Shown here: one piece after another, positions 53,516-64,000 of the stretch
Numbering within the stretch: the stretch's first letter is position 1
Layout: the number at the start of each line of letters is the position of its first letter
NCBI GenBank assembly: GCA_004764695.1
Contig: SMSO01000035.1
Coordinates: forward strand, 1,610,001-1,674,000
Length of the DNA: 64,000 nt
Source: Schizochytrium sp. TIO01
Lineage: Eukaryota; Sar; Bigyra; Thraustochytrida; Thraustochytriidae
Direction: 5' to 3'
Translations under genes and position numbers: made by a program
The notes under the pieces: generated by a model
What the model was told of the DNA's origin: nothing
What the model saw: only the letters and a program-made list of their open reading frames with translations
Databases searched by the model: none

Positions 53516-55390
53516 ATGCCTGAAGCAGTGGCAGGAAAGGCACCAATACCCAACGTGGCTACTGTGTCAGCTGTTGTAGCGACTTTGGCCGCCATGACTC
53601 TATGGACGTGGCTTCGAAAAGGCAGTGCCAAGGCGACCTCCGCGTCAATGAGCCCTGCCCCCTCTGGGGCCCAAACTGAGAAATCGCGTGCATCAACCTC
53701 ACAATTGAAACAAAGCAAAGAGCGCTCCCAAAATGTCAATGACACCAAAGCGCAAGCTGGGCATGATCAAGATCAGACTCCTCAACAGAGAGCCTTGGCA
53801 CAAGCATATCAGCAAGCCCAAATGCTATCAGCACGCGAGGAATGGCGCATGCAAAAACAACATGAGCAATCTGGAACAGGAAACAGGAAATCCAGACCAG
53901 TGCCTATCACGCTTGTTACTGGTGACCTCGGCAGCGGGAAAACAACCCTTATTCGAAGAGTTATTGAGTCTGTCAGAGACTTTTCACTCGGAGTTGTAGT
54001 CAATGACTTTGCACCCTTAAATATTGACAAAGAAGCTATTGAAGAACAGGCGCAATTAGTGCGCCAAGCCCCAGGGGCTGCAGTAAGCCCCCAGGTTGTG
54101 GAACTCAGCAATGGATGCGTTTGCTGTTCTCTCTCATCAGGACTTGCCGACGCTGTGCGTGCCATGGTGGCGACGAACAGAGAAGCTGGTATCGACTATA
54201 TCCTCGTTGAAACTAGTGGTCTCACAAACCCGGCTGCCATCGTGCGCGTGATTGAACAGGAGATCCAAGGCTCGGTTCGCCTGGATGCAGTAGTCCTTGT
54301 CACGGATGCTGATCGATGGCCCCAAACGCTTGCTACCACGGAGCTCACGCTCGCAGATATTATTCTCCTAAATAAGACAGATATCTTCCCTTCGGAGAGC
54401 GCCAGGGAAGATGCTCAAAACCAACTCCAACAAGCTGCTGGCAAGGCACGCGTCGTACCATGCTCTTTCGGAGAGATCCCGCTCGAACAAGTTCTCGATG
54501 TTGTACGGGTAGAACCAGAACGGGAAGCTTTCGGTCGGATGGTAACTGGGAAACATGCCCGCGAGCGCCTTGGCACCTATACGATCCCTGAAAACGGAGG
54601 AAACCTCACGGTTCGACTCCCACCTCCAACTAATGCGAAGCATGCATCCAAACAGGTGAACCGCTGGTCATCCATAGTATTTCGTCAAAAGTCCGCCATA
54701 TCCCTTGTTAGTCTCCAACGCTACCTTCTCGACGATGCAGCTTGTATAGAAAAACTTGCTCGCTTGAAGGGAACTGCTACTTTCATTGAGGCTCCAGAAC
54801 AAGATTTTGATTTCCAGATTAGTGGTGCTGCTAGAATCAGTCTCGTGCCGCGGTCAACGATCCGTGTCACTAGCGCCCGTTGTGAACTTGCTGCGGTTGT
54901 GCAAGGCGACAAACAAGATGCTGACAACCTACACGATCTTCTTTTGAAGGCCTGTGATTTGGATCTAACTTCAACAGCCGATAAAGATTCTCAATCAACT
55001 GATGACCTTGCGACGATTTTGAAGCAAGATGCAAACTGGATCATCGTTGACGAATCCCCGCATCTTCTCAGATTACGACTTGTTGGAACTCGGAGCTACG
55101 CCGTGGGACCTGACGACATGATTCGCAAATTTGCTATTGATTTGAATGCGGCCAACTTGACATTTGTCAAAGCTATCAATGCTTCTGGCCTACGTGTTGC
55201 CTCACTTCCATTCTACTATATGAACGAGACTAGTGATGCTGAAAAAACTGTTGGACTTCTTCTCACAAACTTCAACCAAGGTGATCTTGCACCGCAAGAT
55301 TGGCAGCGTGTGCTCCAAGCTATTGATACTGCTACGCAGACCGCTTTCAAAGTTGATTTCGTCAATGTCAAGCACTGCAGGTGTGATTAA
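53516..55390 (+). CDS. COG0523/CobW-family GTPase with an N-terminal membrane anchor
   Basis: 624 residues from ATG 53516. A hydrophobic segment at about 14-31 (VATVSAVVATLAAMTLW) is followed by Arg-Lys, giving a signal-anchor layout, then a ~100-residue Gln/Ser linker. The GTPase core shows Walker A GDLGSGKTT (136-144), the family metal motif GCVCC (Cys201, 203, 204), the switch-like VETSGLTNP, and NKTD (286-289) for guanine. A CobW C-terminal domain follows (NRWSSIVFRQK...). COG0523 proteins are metal chaperones that load Zn or Co into client enzymes, such as ZNG1 with methionine aminopeptidase. The anchor would place the chaperone on a membrane, perhaps of a mitochondrion or the ER; the compartment is inference. 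The C-terminal ~200 residues are longer than in bacterial homologues. Confidence 0.88.
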   Translation: MPEAVAGKAPIPNVATVSAVVATLAAMTLWTWLRKGSAKATSASMSPAPSGAQTEKSRASTSQLKQSKERSQNVNDTKAQAGHDQDQTPQQRALAQAYQQAQMLSAREEWRMQKQHEQSGTGNRKSRPVPITLVTGDLGSGKTTLIRRVIESVRDFSLGVVVNDFAPLNIDKEAIEEQAQLVRQAPGAAVSPQVVELSNGCVCCSLSSGLADAVRAMVATNREAGIDYILVETSGLTNPAAIVRVIEQEIQGSVRLDAVVLVTDADRWPQTLATTELTLADIILLNKTDIFPSESAREDAQNQLQQAAGKARVVPCSFGEIPLEQVLDVVRVEPEREAFGRMVTGKHARERLGTYTIPENGGNLTVRLPPPTNAKHASKQVNRWSSIVFRQKSAISLVSLQRYLLDDAACIEKLARLKGTATFIEAPEQDFDFQISGAARISLVPRSTIRVTSARCELAAVVQGDKQDADNLHDLLLKACDLDLTSTADKDSQSTDDLATILKQDANWIIVDESPHLLRLRLVGTRSYAVGPDDMIRKFAIDLNAANLTFVKAINASGLRVASLPFYYMNETSDAEKTVGLLLTNFNQGDLAPQDWQRVLQAIDTATQTAFKVDFVNVKHCRCD

Positions 55391-56872
55391 AATTTCAACA
55401 ACAAAAATTCTCAAGCACATCGTATATTAAGGTTACCACATATCACTGTGTAATCTGTTCTATAAAATGCGTAATACCTATTGACTGAAAGTGTTGCTGA
55501 TAGATATACAACTAGCTTTTCTTTCTTCTAACTATTAAAACCGTAGGTTGGGTAAACTTGAATTGCTATAATTAAAAAATCGCAATACTGCACACGCCCG
55601 ATCCATTGTAGCCTCGCAACATGTTTGAGGAAACCTCCGGAACAACCCTCGCTCTTCAATTGGTTTTGTTTTCCGCAATGAAAATAAAATTCAGGGCCAA
55701 TCGTCTGTGGTCTACCCTCTTCCTCACTCCATTCTATGCAATCTCCAGGAATAACGAGAAGAATAAGAAACTAGGTAGATCTGTTAGCTAGTTTAGCCTA
55801 TGAATTCATCTTGTACCTAGCGTTAACTTAAGAAATCAGGCTTCATCCTTCTTGAGTTCACCGCTTCACTATGTGCGTCATTATTATAGAAAATTCATTC
55901 CATCTCGAAAATTGACTTCGATTCGACTCAATAACCTCCTTCTAAAACTCGTCCAAATTGTGCGCCCTCGACTAATGACATTATCTTTCACATTGAGATG
56001 ACGAATAATCTTCTCCTGTTCACACAAGCATAAAAATCGAAAAGTATTCTTGCTCTTGATCTCTTAATTAAAAGCCCTCGAAGAGTAACAAGTCCATCGA
56101 AGTTGCAGTACCCACCTTGAGATGAAGTCTACGCTTCTTATCTTGAAGAAACAACATTTAAGATCATCTTTGTTCGTTTTTAAAACTTGCTTTTGTCTAG
56201 TCAAAATTAAAAGGTGATGGATGTAAGTCGCAGCAGTAGCACATGGATTGCCGGAATGGACCAAAAGTTTTGAATGATGCGTCATTAATCTCATTAACCC
56301 AATCATTTATGGTCATTCATTGATCATTCGCTACTTTTTTATAATATTATGAGTCAAACGAAGGTCCTGTACGTAGACAAGACTGTGTAGAGGGGGTAAC
56401 AGTATGTCAAGTATATATGTAGAGGCTTTTTTCTTTCGTCTAGAATACAGCCCAAGAGGCTTGTCTACGTTTAGAAGAAAGAATTTGCCAGAAGTACATA
56501 CTCGCGTAAAGAGAAAATGGTAGTTGAAGCTGCACAAAATGTAGAAACAGAGAAAGCCTCCTGATTTTCGATATTGTCAACGGAGAAAAGGAAAAGGAAG
56601 GAGTAGAAGAAACACAAAGTCCAGGCAACAGCTGCAAACGCAACGTCAGGAAACAAAATAACAGTATTTCGACATGTTCATTCTATTCCTCATGTCAGAT
56701 TTTTGAAAACCTAAACATATGAACGCGCTAATGATGGTATCTGGGTTGGCAGGGCGACCTGCTAAATTGAAATGCAATACAGGTGATCTTTGTCGCGTTT
56801 TTGCTGCTGCTGCAGCTATAATTATTGCTGTGATTGTGTCCGCATCAAATACGTGAGAGGTGGCTAATAAAT
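55391..56872. other. Intergenic region, convergent 3' ends
   Basis: About 1.5 kb of AT-rich sequence between the GTPase stop (+) and the UBL3-like stop (-). Short frames show no family resemblance. No repeats or RNA genes are evident. Confidence 0.35.
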
Positions 56873-57295
56873 TCACATCATCACACAACAACCTTGCGGT
56901 GAGGATTTTTCTTCGTCAGTCTCCTGCATACTCTCCTTCGGGGTATCGAACTGTTTCGGCAAAATAGAGACATTAACTGGCGTGGGGTGCGTATCAAAAA
57001 TTGGGATTTTGGCACTCCCCAAAGTCTTGGTAGAGCTGTTATCTAGCTCCTTACCCATGCAAAGCAAACGGACACGTCGGACATCAGTGGGTTTCTCTAG
57101 CCGCTCCGGCCAGTTCTCCAGTAAAGCGTATTTAACCTCTTCCTGCGGTGTATCCAAAGAGAACTCCAGAATCACATAGACTCCATCATAATTCGCAAAG
57201 AGGAAGCGCAAGCTGAGCATGTTGTCCTCCTTTCCCATCGTGACTGACGACGCGGATGAAGACGAAGACGAATCTCGTAGCATGCAAAAGTCCAA
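56873..57295 (-). CDS. Membrane-anchored ubiquitin-fold protein (UBL3/MUB)
   Basis: 140 residues. After a Ser-rich leader the ubiquitin fold spans about 28-115 (LSLRFLFANYDGVYVILEF, LLENWPERLEKPTDVRRVRL, CMGKELDNSSTKTLG). ALLENWP matches the DNWP signature of UBL3. The C-terminus is GCCVMM: Cys137 begins a CaaX box (CVMM) for prenylation, and adjacent Cys136 is a possible palmitoylation site, as in UBL3 and plant MUBs. There is no C-terminal di-Gly, so it is not conjugated. It is anchored at the plasma membrane and recruits E2 enzymes or sorts proteins into vesicles (family knowledge). Met20 is an alternative start (57238). Confidence 0.88.
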   Translation of the reverse strand: MDFCMLRDSSSSSSASSVTMGKEDNMLSLRFLFANYDGVYVILEFSLDTPQEEVKYALLENWPERLEKPTDVRRVRLLCMGKELDNSSTKTLGSAKIPIFDTHPTPVNVSILPKQFDTPKESMQETDEEKSSPQGCCVMM

Positions 57296-57662
57296 TCTAC
57301 CCAGCAGTCACAAGAGATCTGCGAAAGCAATAGCCCCGCCCTTGGCTGCCAATTACCACCAAATCAAAAACAGAAACCTTAGATACCTTCAGTGATGAGC
57401 CCCCAGAATAAGAAAAGCAAATTTGAGAAGCAGCTCGAACAAATTAGTTCCGAGCTCAGCTGAAAACGAGTTCTTTATAGCTAGACGAAGCTATCTGAAA
57501 AGGATCAGGAAACGGCAAGCACGCCCTTACCGGTCTCGAGGGTGGAGAGAAACTTGAAGTCCCTCGCACAAAGAGTGCGTGAGTGGGTTTTATTTAGTTC
57601 TTCGTTGTGAGCACTCCCAGGACGCTGGCTTGCTCGATCCCTCGCACCTCCTCGGCCACGTT

Positions 57663-57698
57663 TAGCACGCTAGCACGCTAGCACGCTAGCACGCACGC
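57663..57698 (+). repeat. (TAGCACGC)n octanucleotide array
   Basis: About four tandem copies of TAGCACGC just upstream of the UBL3-like gene. Confidence 0.88.
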
Positions 57699-58022
57699 AA
57701 GCAAACAAACACGCGTCCACGAAGTCGATGCTTCCCGAGCGAAGCAATGAAGCGTGCTGATGTGCTAATGCTCCAATCGGCAAAGGAATAATGCAGGAAT
57801 GAATAATAGATGAATGAATGTATTGTGTTGTATTGTGTTGTGTTGCCTTTGCCTGTGTTTGTGCTGATTATTTCTTTCTATGAATAGTATGAAGCCTAGT
57901 ATTATAAACTTGATTCATCTAGTTCTAGGTAGTAAGCAAGTTGGTAGGTAGCAGTAGTAGTAGTGTATTTGTGTTGCTTTCTTCTCTCTTTGTTATCCGT
58001 AAGTGGGAATGTTGGAGAGAAT

Positions 58023-58023
<1 letters not shown>

Positions 58024-58058
<35 letters not shown>

Positions 58059-58059
58059 A
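58024..58059 (+). repeat. (AAAG)n microsatellite
   Basis: Nine perfect copies of AAAG. Confidence 0.95.
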
Positions 58060-60937
58060 AAGAGAAAAAAGCCTCGTGCACACGACCCAGCAAGCCCTCC
58101 CGAGGCTAAACGCACAGGCCCACACGACTGCCAGGAAGGCGGCATAGACAGGGGCAGCGGTGGAACCAAGGACGAACTCGGGGCTCCAGCCCTCGCGAGA
58201 TCCCTCGAGAGAGCTGCCACCTGCTCCAAGCCTCGGCAGCAGGAGCAGGAGCAGGAATAGTCTCTCTCCCTCTTTCCCTCTTTGCCAATTCTTAGTAGTA
58301 GGTAGGAACTATGTACTGTAGAGAAAGGGGTAGGTGCACAGTAGGACTTCGTCGCAGGTGTTTAAAGTGTGTGGGCAACGATGCCTAGTCCCTAAGAGGA
58401 GATGGCTTACCGAAGGTATTTGCGTAGAGGTCTCGAATTCCTTTCTTCAAGCCAGAGAGAGATGGGGATGCTACTGGAGTTCCTTTCTCCAAACTAGAAA
58501 TTAGGATGATAGAGAGAACCCTATTTCTGTTCACAACACGGAAGTGAAATTTTGCAAAAACACGCGGCAGGGAAGAAGTCGCATTCTAAATAGTGATGAC
58601 AACCTTCATATTATTTTTAAGTTGGTGGTATAGGTATAGACTTCACAAGACATTGGGCACATAGGAACATGAATTATAGAAAATGATGAAGAAGGACTTC
58701 AGCTACCATTATATTTGTGTTAAACTTTTTGCGACAGATGAAATGATTGGAGTCAGATTTATCTCTATTATTTTTGTTTCAAAGATCGAGGAAGGATTAA
58801 TAATGGCGATAAACTATTCGCCCAATTGCTCGATTGCCACTCTACTATTCTGTTTGATGTATTCACATGCAACCAAGTCTATTGGTTTGGAATGCTAATT
58901 TATTTGTTGATATAAATATTCACATTTCATATGAATGAAAAGGGCGAAACAGATCTCAAGATACTAATAAATCAAGTATATTTTTTAATCTCAATATTTG
59001 AACGCAGAGGAACGATATATTTGTCACAGCTGCGGAAATATGTGACCATGCAATCATACCTCTCGGGTATTTTCCTTTTCTCTAGCTTTTTTTTAAAACT
59101 ACACTAGCAACTCAACGTTCACTGTTTTGGGCTCCTTTGTCTACACCAGAGATGCTACCGAAAACTCACCATGAAGCGTATACCATGTAGAAGTTCATAT
59201 GAAATTAATCTCTTGTAAGAGCTTTGGTGTGGGAAACTTAGATAAGTCCCGTTAACAAAGTTAAACCTGTGCTTAGGTAATCATGCACATTTTTGTACTA
59301 GAAGAAGAAGTACAACATACATATGAACGAAGCGGTCAGGTTCTACATTATTCCATTGAAATTGCTGATATACTGCAAAAGTTATGTCGAGAGAAAAGGG
59401 TGGAAAACATCTGGCAGAGCAATCAGACTAAGTGCAATTATTTTGATCTCACATGTTACATTTGGTCAGCTTCCCGTCCCATTCACAATTTGAATGCAGG
59501 CAAGTTTTTAGCACAAATAAAAGTTTGAGCCAATTTCGGTTTTATTAGAATGTTAAAAGAACAAAGACCTTTGCAACACATGTTTGAGATCGGTATATTG
59601 ATGTATACTCAGGCCGCCTTCGTCGATTAAAAAATATATACAATCAAAAAACTGTGATCATTTTCGGATCGAAATGAAGCAAACATGGTCTAGAATAGAA
59701 AATTTGAACATAAAACAAAAAATTTAAAAAAGAAAAGGGCTCATAAGGCCTCGCCCCCTACCCATCCTTCCTCGTGCGTGATATGCAGTTCAACATTCAA
59801 GTATTTAACTAACGCTGTTGAAGGTGATGTAAACATGCCATCATTAATTTCCAAGAGAACCAGGATAAGGCTTAAACGAATAGGATCTGTGAAGAGGTTA
59901 AAATATACAACAAATTAGAGTGGTTGATTTGGACCCAAAGGTGTACCACACGAACTTGTAAGAAATTATGGTAGCCAAAACTCGAATATTCATGAAAGGT
60001 GTTATCGTGCCTCTTCGATCCTGTCTATTGTAGATAATATCTATCATAATCGATCAAATGTTACGTGGATCAGCTTACCGGAGAAGTTATTTCGATGTGA
60101 GCTAACCAAAACCTCCTCCAACTAAAGTTTTCCATTCATTCCTAAATTTTATTTCATTTTAAAATAGCTCGCCACTCTGACTCTATCTTGAGATCTCCAA
60201 CTGAAGGGGTATGTGGATAAGAGATTGCTAGAGCTATTGGCGTGCGATTGTGAGTCCTAGAAATATAGGACTGATCCTAAAAATATATAGACCTAGTCAA
60301 ATGGATATGTTGTTGTGAACCAAGGAAGTCAACTGTGGACTCTCAAAAGAATGCAAATGATGAAATCTAAATTGATGCTTAGAGATGTGAGGTAATCTAG
60401 CCTCTTAAATTATACATTATACAGATCAATCTCCATATTTATATAATGACCTGAATCAGTCTGCCTTGGAATCTCAATTTCATAGACAGCAGATTGCTAA
60501 CTCTAAAAGTCGAGGGTTACTAAGACTTCATTAATATTCTTCAAGACTTTTCGAAGCCGATTGCCTCTATCTTCATAGTCAATTTCCTGCTGATGAGACT
60601 CGTCACTCAGTCCACTAGCGGGTCAAATAACAATCGTCTACAAACGTCGAAGGATACCAAATTCTAATAGCTAGTATCAAAACAAAGGAAGCAAGACTTT
60701 TCCGAATGAGATAGGTTTGTTGGTATAAATGCTTCCACCTACTACTATCAGCATCTGATTTGTTAATTTCAATTCGAAAAATACCAACAGATTTGCGTTT
60801 GCCTGAATTCCAATTAACCAAACGGTTCCAAATGTTGATATTCGTAGTGCCTTTTTCCTATTTCTATTTCATTGTGCTGTTATTCGAAGAAATATTGACC
60901 TTTGAATTACAGGATTAAACCGTGCGCAGTTGTAGGT

Positions 60938-61990
60938 TCACTGACTGTCAGTAGATGCAGCTGTGTGCAATGTGGATGGTTTAGTATCCGAAGTTGTCTT
61001 CAAAGGATCACTTTTGCCTGCATCCGCAGACCGTATCTTTGAAACGTTCTTTCGAGGCGACCCTAGCCAAGCAACTGTTGTAATTGCCAGAGTACCCACC
61101 ATATTGCATAGCGAGTCAACAGGCTGAAGAATCCAAGTTAACTGATATGTGTGCGCTTTTGCTATGCTCCGTGGACTTGTAGAAATAACAGTGATTGTAC
61201 ATAAGAATATAATTGTAGAGAAAATTGTAAGGGAGGTCCATTTCAAGTTGCGTCGAGCAATATTCTGCATCCTCTTGGCGTTTACTGACAAAATTTGATG
61301 ACCTTTAACCTCACGAATCTGTCGAAGAACAGGATCTAAAAATAAAAACAAAAACATGGTCGAAAGGCTCGTGTCGATCACGTTGAACATCGCTGCGACC
61401 CACCAAGGGTGGTCTTGAACGCAAATTTCCCCAAAGAATACTTTCCCATGAACAAACAGCGCTACAATCAAGAGAAACATTGGTATACTATAGGTCACGA
61501 TCATCGCCAACTTCCAAAGGGTGTTCACACATGCACGGCTGTTTTCACCATGACCAGTTATTGACGCACGCCTTAAGAAAATTGCATAACTAAATCCGTT
61601 TCCCATCACATATGTAAACGATGGCAGACTACCAATATATGCGCAAATCCACCAGAGTGAGGGATCGAGATTACTGATCGCGAATACAAAGATTGTCAAG
61701 TTGCCGATAGTCATACACATCATATGAATGACTACAAAGTTTAATATACGTTGCTGAGAGGCTATCTTTCGTTTTTGGATTTCTTTCCTTGTCCAGATTA
61801 TATATATGAACCACAAAACTCCAAATATACTCGCCACACCACTTGTCGCAGCTTGTGCTGAGCGAAATTTTTCTGCAGGGTCTGTTGGTGCCACATCGGT
61901 GAAAAATAAAGTTGTTCTGGCTGAACGCTCTCCATACATCTCCCAGATACTCATTGCTTCAGGATCTCGCGTCTCATTTCTGTCAACCAT
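60938..61990 (-). CDS. Seven-transmembrane receptor-like protein (orphan GPCR)
   Basis: 350 residues with seven hydrophobic helices at about 46-66, 82-105, 113-140, 158-181, 196-218, 249-270 and 285-309. An N-glycosylation sequon (NET) lies at residue 5, on the predicted outside. Cys116 at the start of helix 3 and Cys190 in the second outer loop are placed for the classic GPCR disulfide. Helix 3 ends in FLRRASI, a basic stretch where DRY lies in class A. Loop 3 is basic (VKGHQILSVNAKRMQNIARR). The C-terminal tail is rich in Ser and Thr, as in receptors regulated by phosphorylation. It is probably a plasma-membrane receptor; the ligand is unknown and I could not assign it to a named class. It may belong to a lineage-specific family. 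Confidence 0.7.
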   Translation of the reverse strand: MVDRNETRDPEAMSIWEMYGERSARTTLFFTDVAPTDPAEKFRSAQAATSGVASIFGVLWFIYIIWTRKEIQKRKIASQQRILNFVVIHMMCMTIGNLTIFVFAISNLDPSLWWICAYIGSLPSFTYVMGNGFSYAIFLRRASITGHGENSRACVNTLWKLAMIVTYSIPMFLLIVALFVHGKVFFGEICVQDHPWWVAAMFNVIDTSLSTMFLFLFLDPVLRQIREVKGHQILSVNAKRMQNIARRNLKWTSLTIFSTIIFLCTITVISTSPRSIAKAHTYQLTWILQPVDSLCNMVGTLAITTVAWLGSPRKNVSKIRSADAGKSDPLKTTSDTKPSTLHTAASTDSQ

Positions 61991-64000
61991 AGCAAAAGCT
62001 AAGCATGCATCACGTTGTCTTCTATTCTCGGAATTGATGCATGATTGCTAATGCACGTTTACCGCAACCTTGAATCCCTTCAGAATGTCAAGTTGTATTG
62101 AATAGCATACGGTGATTACAACAAGGCCCCTGGACACATAGGTCAAGGGTAATAAAGTGCTGCAGGTTTGCAGAAGAAAAAACGGATAGCTAGGTTACAT
62201 TCAAAGTTTTAGAAAATGGCTTCTCTTTCTGAATTTTTCCACTTCCAAGCAGAACACTTTGCATACTATATCATTCATGCGAGTAAATTCATTGGTTCTC
62301 GTCGAGTATTGATGATAGGTTGGGAAACACATGCAATGCCCCATTCTAAGTTATAAAATTTGACACTCCAAAAGCTAAAAAAGAAGGTACTGCTGGCTGC
62401 AGTCCGTCAAATATTTTAAACGAGGAACATGGATTTGACCTATCGTTAGTTTCCAGTGGAGTCATCTTTATCCCGATCTTCCTACCAATCGACCGCAATG
62501 CCCTGCGATGGCCGAACGATCAAAATTGTTCTACTTTGTTAGATTTATCTTCTCAAGACCTAGACTTTCTTTGTGCTCTAACTTCCAATAATTAATAATT
62601 ATACCGGTAAGGAGAATCAAATAGATCACTTCAGTCTCAAAGAAAACGATTGTAAGGCAAGTTGGTATTAACTCAGGGTGCTTAACTAATACGAAAATCG
62701 TGAATGTAATATTTATATGGGGTAAATAGTATCTCAATCTATGTACCAAATTCGTTGCTGTGACCTGTGGAACCTGACTCTCCTGCAAGTAGTACTTCTT
62801 TTTTTCTTTTCTTCTTCTTTTTTATTTTTTACACAGGGCAAGAAACGGATATAGTGTCGCTCCTACCAACTACTATACAGGCTATTAATAGCGTCGTTGT
62901 TCATCTTTTGAAAAAGATGGTCTGATCAATTAATCCATCCAGCACGGTTTTTTGTCCAAAGTAAAGTGACAAGAAGAGGAAACGAGGAGATTTATTCTAC
63001 CTCTTTCTGCCAGGTGGGTATTTGTATATATATACATTACATTTGAAGTTATACATGATGTCACATTTACGTTATGCCTTTGTATCGACAGAAGTTGTTG
63101 CCTATATAATATAATTTTAGCAATAACCTATGGCTCTTGAGAAGCCAATGATACTCGATTAATTACGATCGCCGCACACTGGAGGGTTCACCCACTCTTA
63201 TGAACCTTGGTCCGGCTTTTAGTTTAGTATCCCGTTTTGTAATGCTGTTTGCATTTTTTTTAACTCAGGAGAAAGTAGTTCTCACCCTCCTTCGATTTGG
63301 GTAAGATATACGAAGTGAAACCTTTACAAAAAAACATGCAGTCCCTACTAAATTCATCATGCCTCTTCCAAAACTAAGAAAAATCAAAAACAAATATTTG
63401 ACTAAAAATCAAAGTTCAAAAAATGCTAAAACTTGTGCTGAAAAAATAGAATCTAGGATTAATCCGGTAGGATAGAGCATAGATCTCTATTTGGGGGAAA
63501 TCGGTTTTAAAACTTCTTTGCGTGGTATTGCTGAAAGCTAATCCCTTAGATGTCAGAGGTTGACTTGGATCATAAAGGCAAGAAGCTTTGGAAAGCATGA
63601 TAAACTTAAGGAGGTATTGTATAATTGGGCTTATAGAGAGAGCGATCTGCTAACCTTGGAGATGAATGGATATCCGGTTCAAATCTTCATTAGGAGTCTG
63701 AGACATACTTTTAATTTGTTCTTGCGCAGAACTCAAGATGGTTACATGAACTCATGTCCTCAACCACTGAGTGAGATTGTTCTTACATCATTCAGGGACC
63801 TAAATAATCAAGGGATTGTGTAGTACATTTTCACTCTTGAGTTTGCTTGATCTCGCCCCTTCGTATCTGATTATCAGGCTTTTATCATACACAAATTTTA
63901 ATAGTTCAAAACTTAGAACAGAGTGCCAAGGACTCTGCTGATGACTTGTCCACATGACCTGCTGAAAGGTGATTCTGATTAGCTTGAGGTTGACTGTAAA
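61991..64000. other. AT-rich region, no supported gene
   Basis: About 2 kb upstream of the receptor gene to the window edge. Minus frame 62531-62788 (85 codons, hydrophobic centre) and plus frame 63560-63823 (87 codons) show no family resemblance. Either could be an exon of an intron-bearing gene or chance. Confidence 0.35.

Larger units (their letters stand above)
57296..60937. other. Intergenic region, no gene recognised
   Basis: About 3.6 kb. The left part (57600-58300) resembles the desert: (TAGCACGC)n at 57663-57698, TGTATTGTGT repeats, and (AAAG)n at 58024-58059. The rest (58600-60937) is AT-rich unique sequence with frames under 85 codons and no domain resemblance. Confidence 0.4.

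Noticed and set aside
60615-60821. FVDD motif suggesting a reverse transcriptase remnant
   Set aside because: No other RT blocks are found around it, and the motif alone is too short.
63600-63700. tRNA-like pattern (GGTTCAAATC with an upstream GCT-like loop)
   Set aside because: The T arm does not pair and no acceptor stem can be formed, so it is chance.

Overview
This is a window of nuclear DNA from a eukaryotic microbe. Genes are mostly single long exons. Only two coding introns are supported, and both are short with GT..AG ends (73 and 167 nt). The gene set covers ribosome biogenesis (PWP2), dolichol-linked glycosylation (MPDU1), a prenylated ubiquitin-fold protein, an EML-type microtubule protein with EF-hands, a twinfilin-like/villin-headpiece protein, and a secreted EGF-repeat protein of a kind common in stramenopiles. 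Together these suggest a flagellate-lineage heterotrophic protist. A stramenopile such as a labyrinthulomycete or an oomycete relative is my best inference; nothing in the window proves it.

Layout. (1) 1-18.5 kb is gene-dense: an EF-hand/HELP/WD40 protein (-, cut by the window start), a DOT1-like methyltransferase (+), PWP2 (-), a two-module EGF protein (+, with an intron and an apparent 1-nt frameshift), a membrane-anchored JmjC/cupin-8 protein (+), MPDU1 with a long charged N-terminus (-), and an ADF-H/villin-headpiece protein (-). (2) 18.5-26.3 kb has no recognisable gene and many microsatellites. (3) 26.3-33 kb holds a histidine phosphatase (-), a decayed Fanzor/TnpB-like nuclease gene (-), and a 1405-residue Asn/Ser/Gln-rich protein with one AP2-like domain (-). 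(4) 33-53.5 kb is a gene desert of about 20 kb, packed with tri-, tetra-, penta- and hexanucleotide repeats of many unrelated motifs; most long reading frames there are repeat artefacts. (5) 53.5-62 kb carries a membrane-anchored COG0523/CobW GTPase (+), a UBL3/MUB protein (-) and an orphan seven-helix receptor-like protein (-), separated by AT-rich spacers. 62-64 kb has no supported gene.

The genes are not an operon or an obvious pathway. They are ordinary housekeeping and signalling genes, with divergent or convergent neighbours at the gene-dense left end. The most interesting items are the Fanzor remnant, the unusual domain combinations (EF-hand + EML; ADF-H + villin headpiece; MPDU1 with a nuclear-looking N-terminus), and the sharp split of the window into gene islands and a microsatellite-saturated desert.
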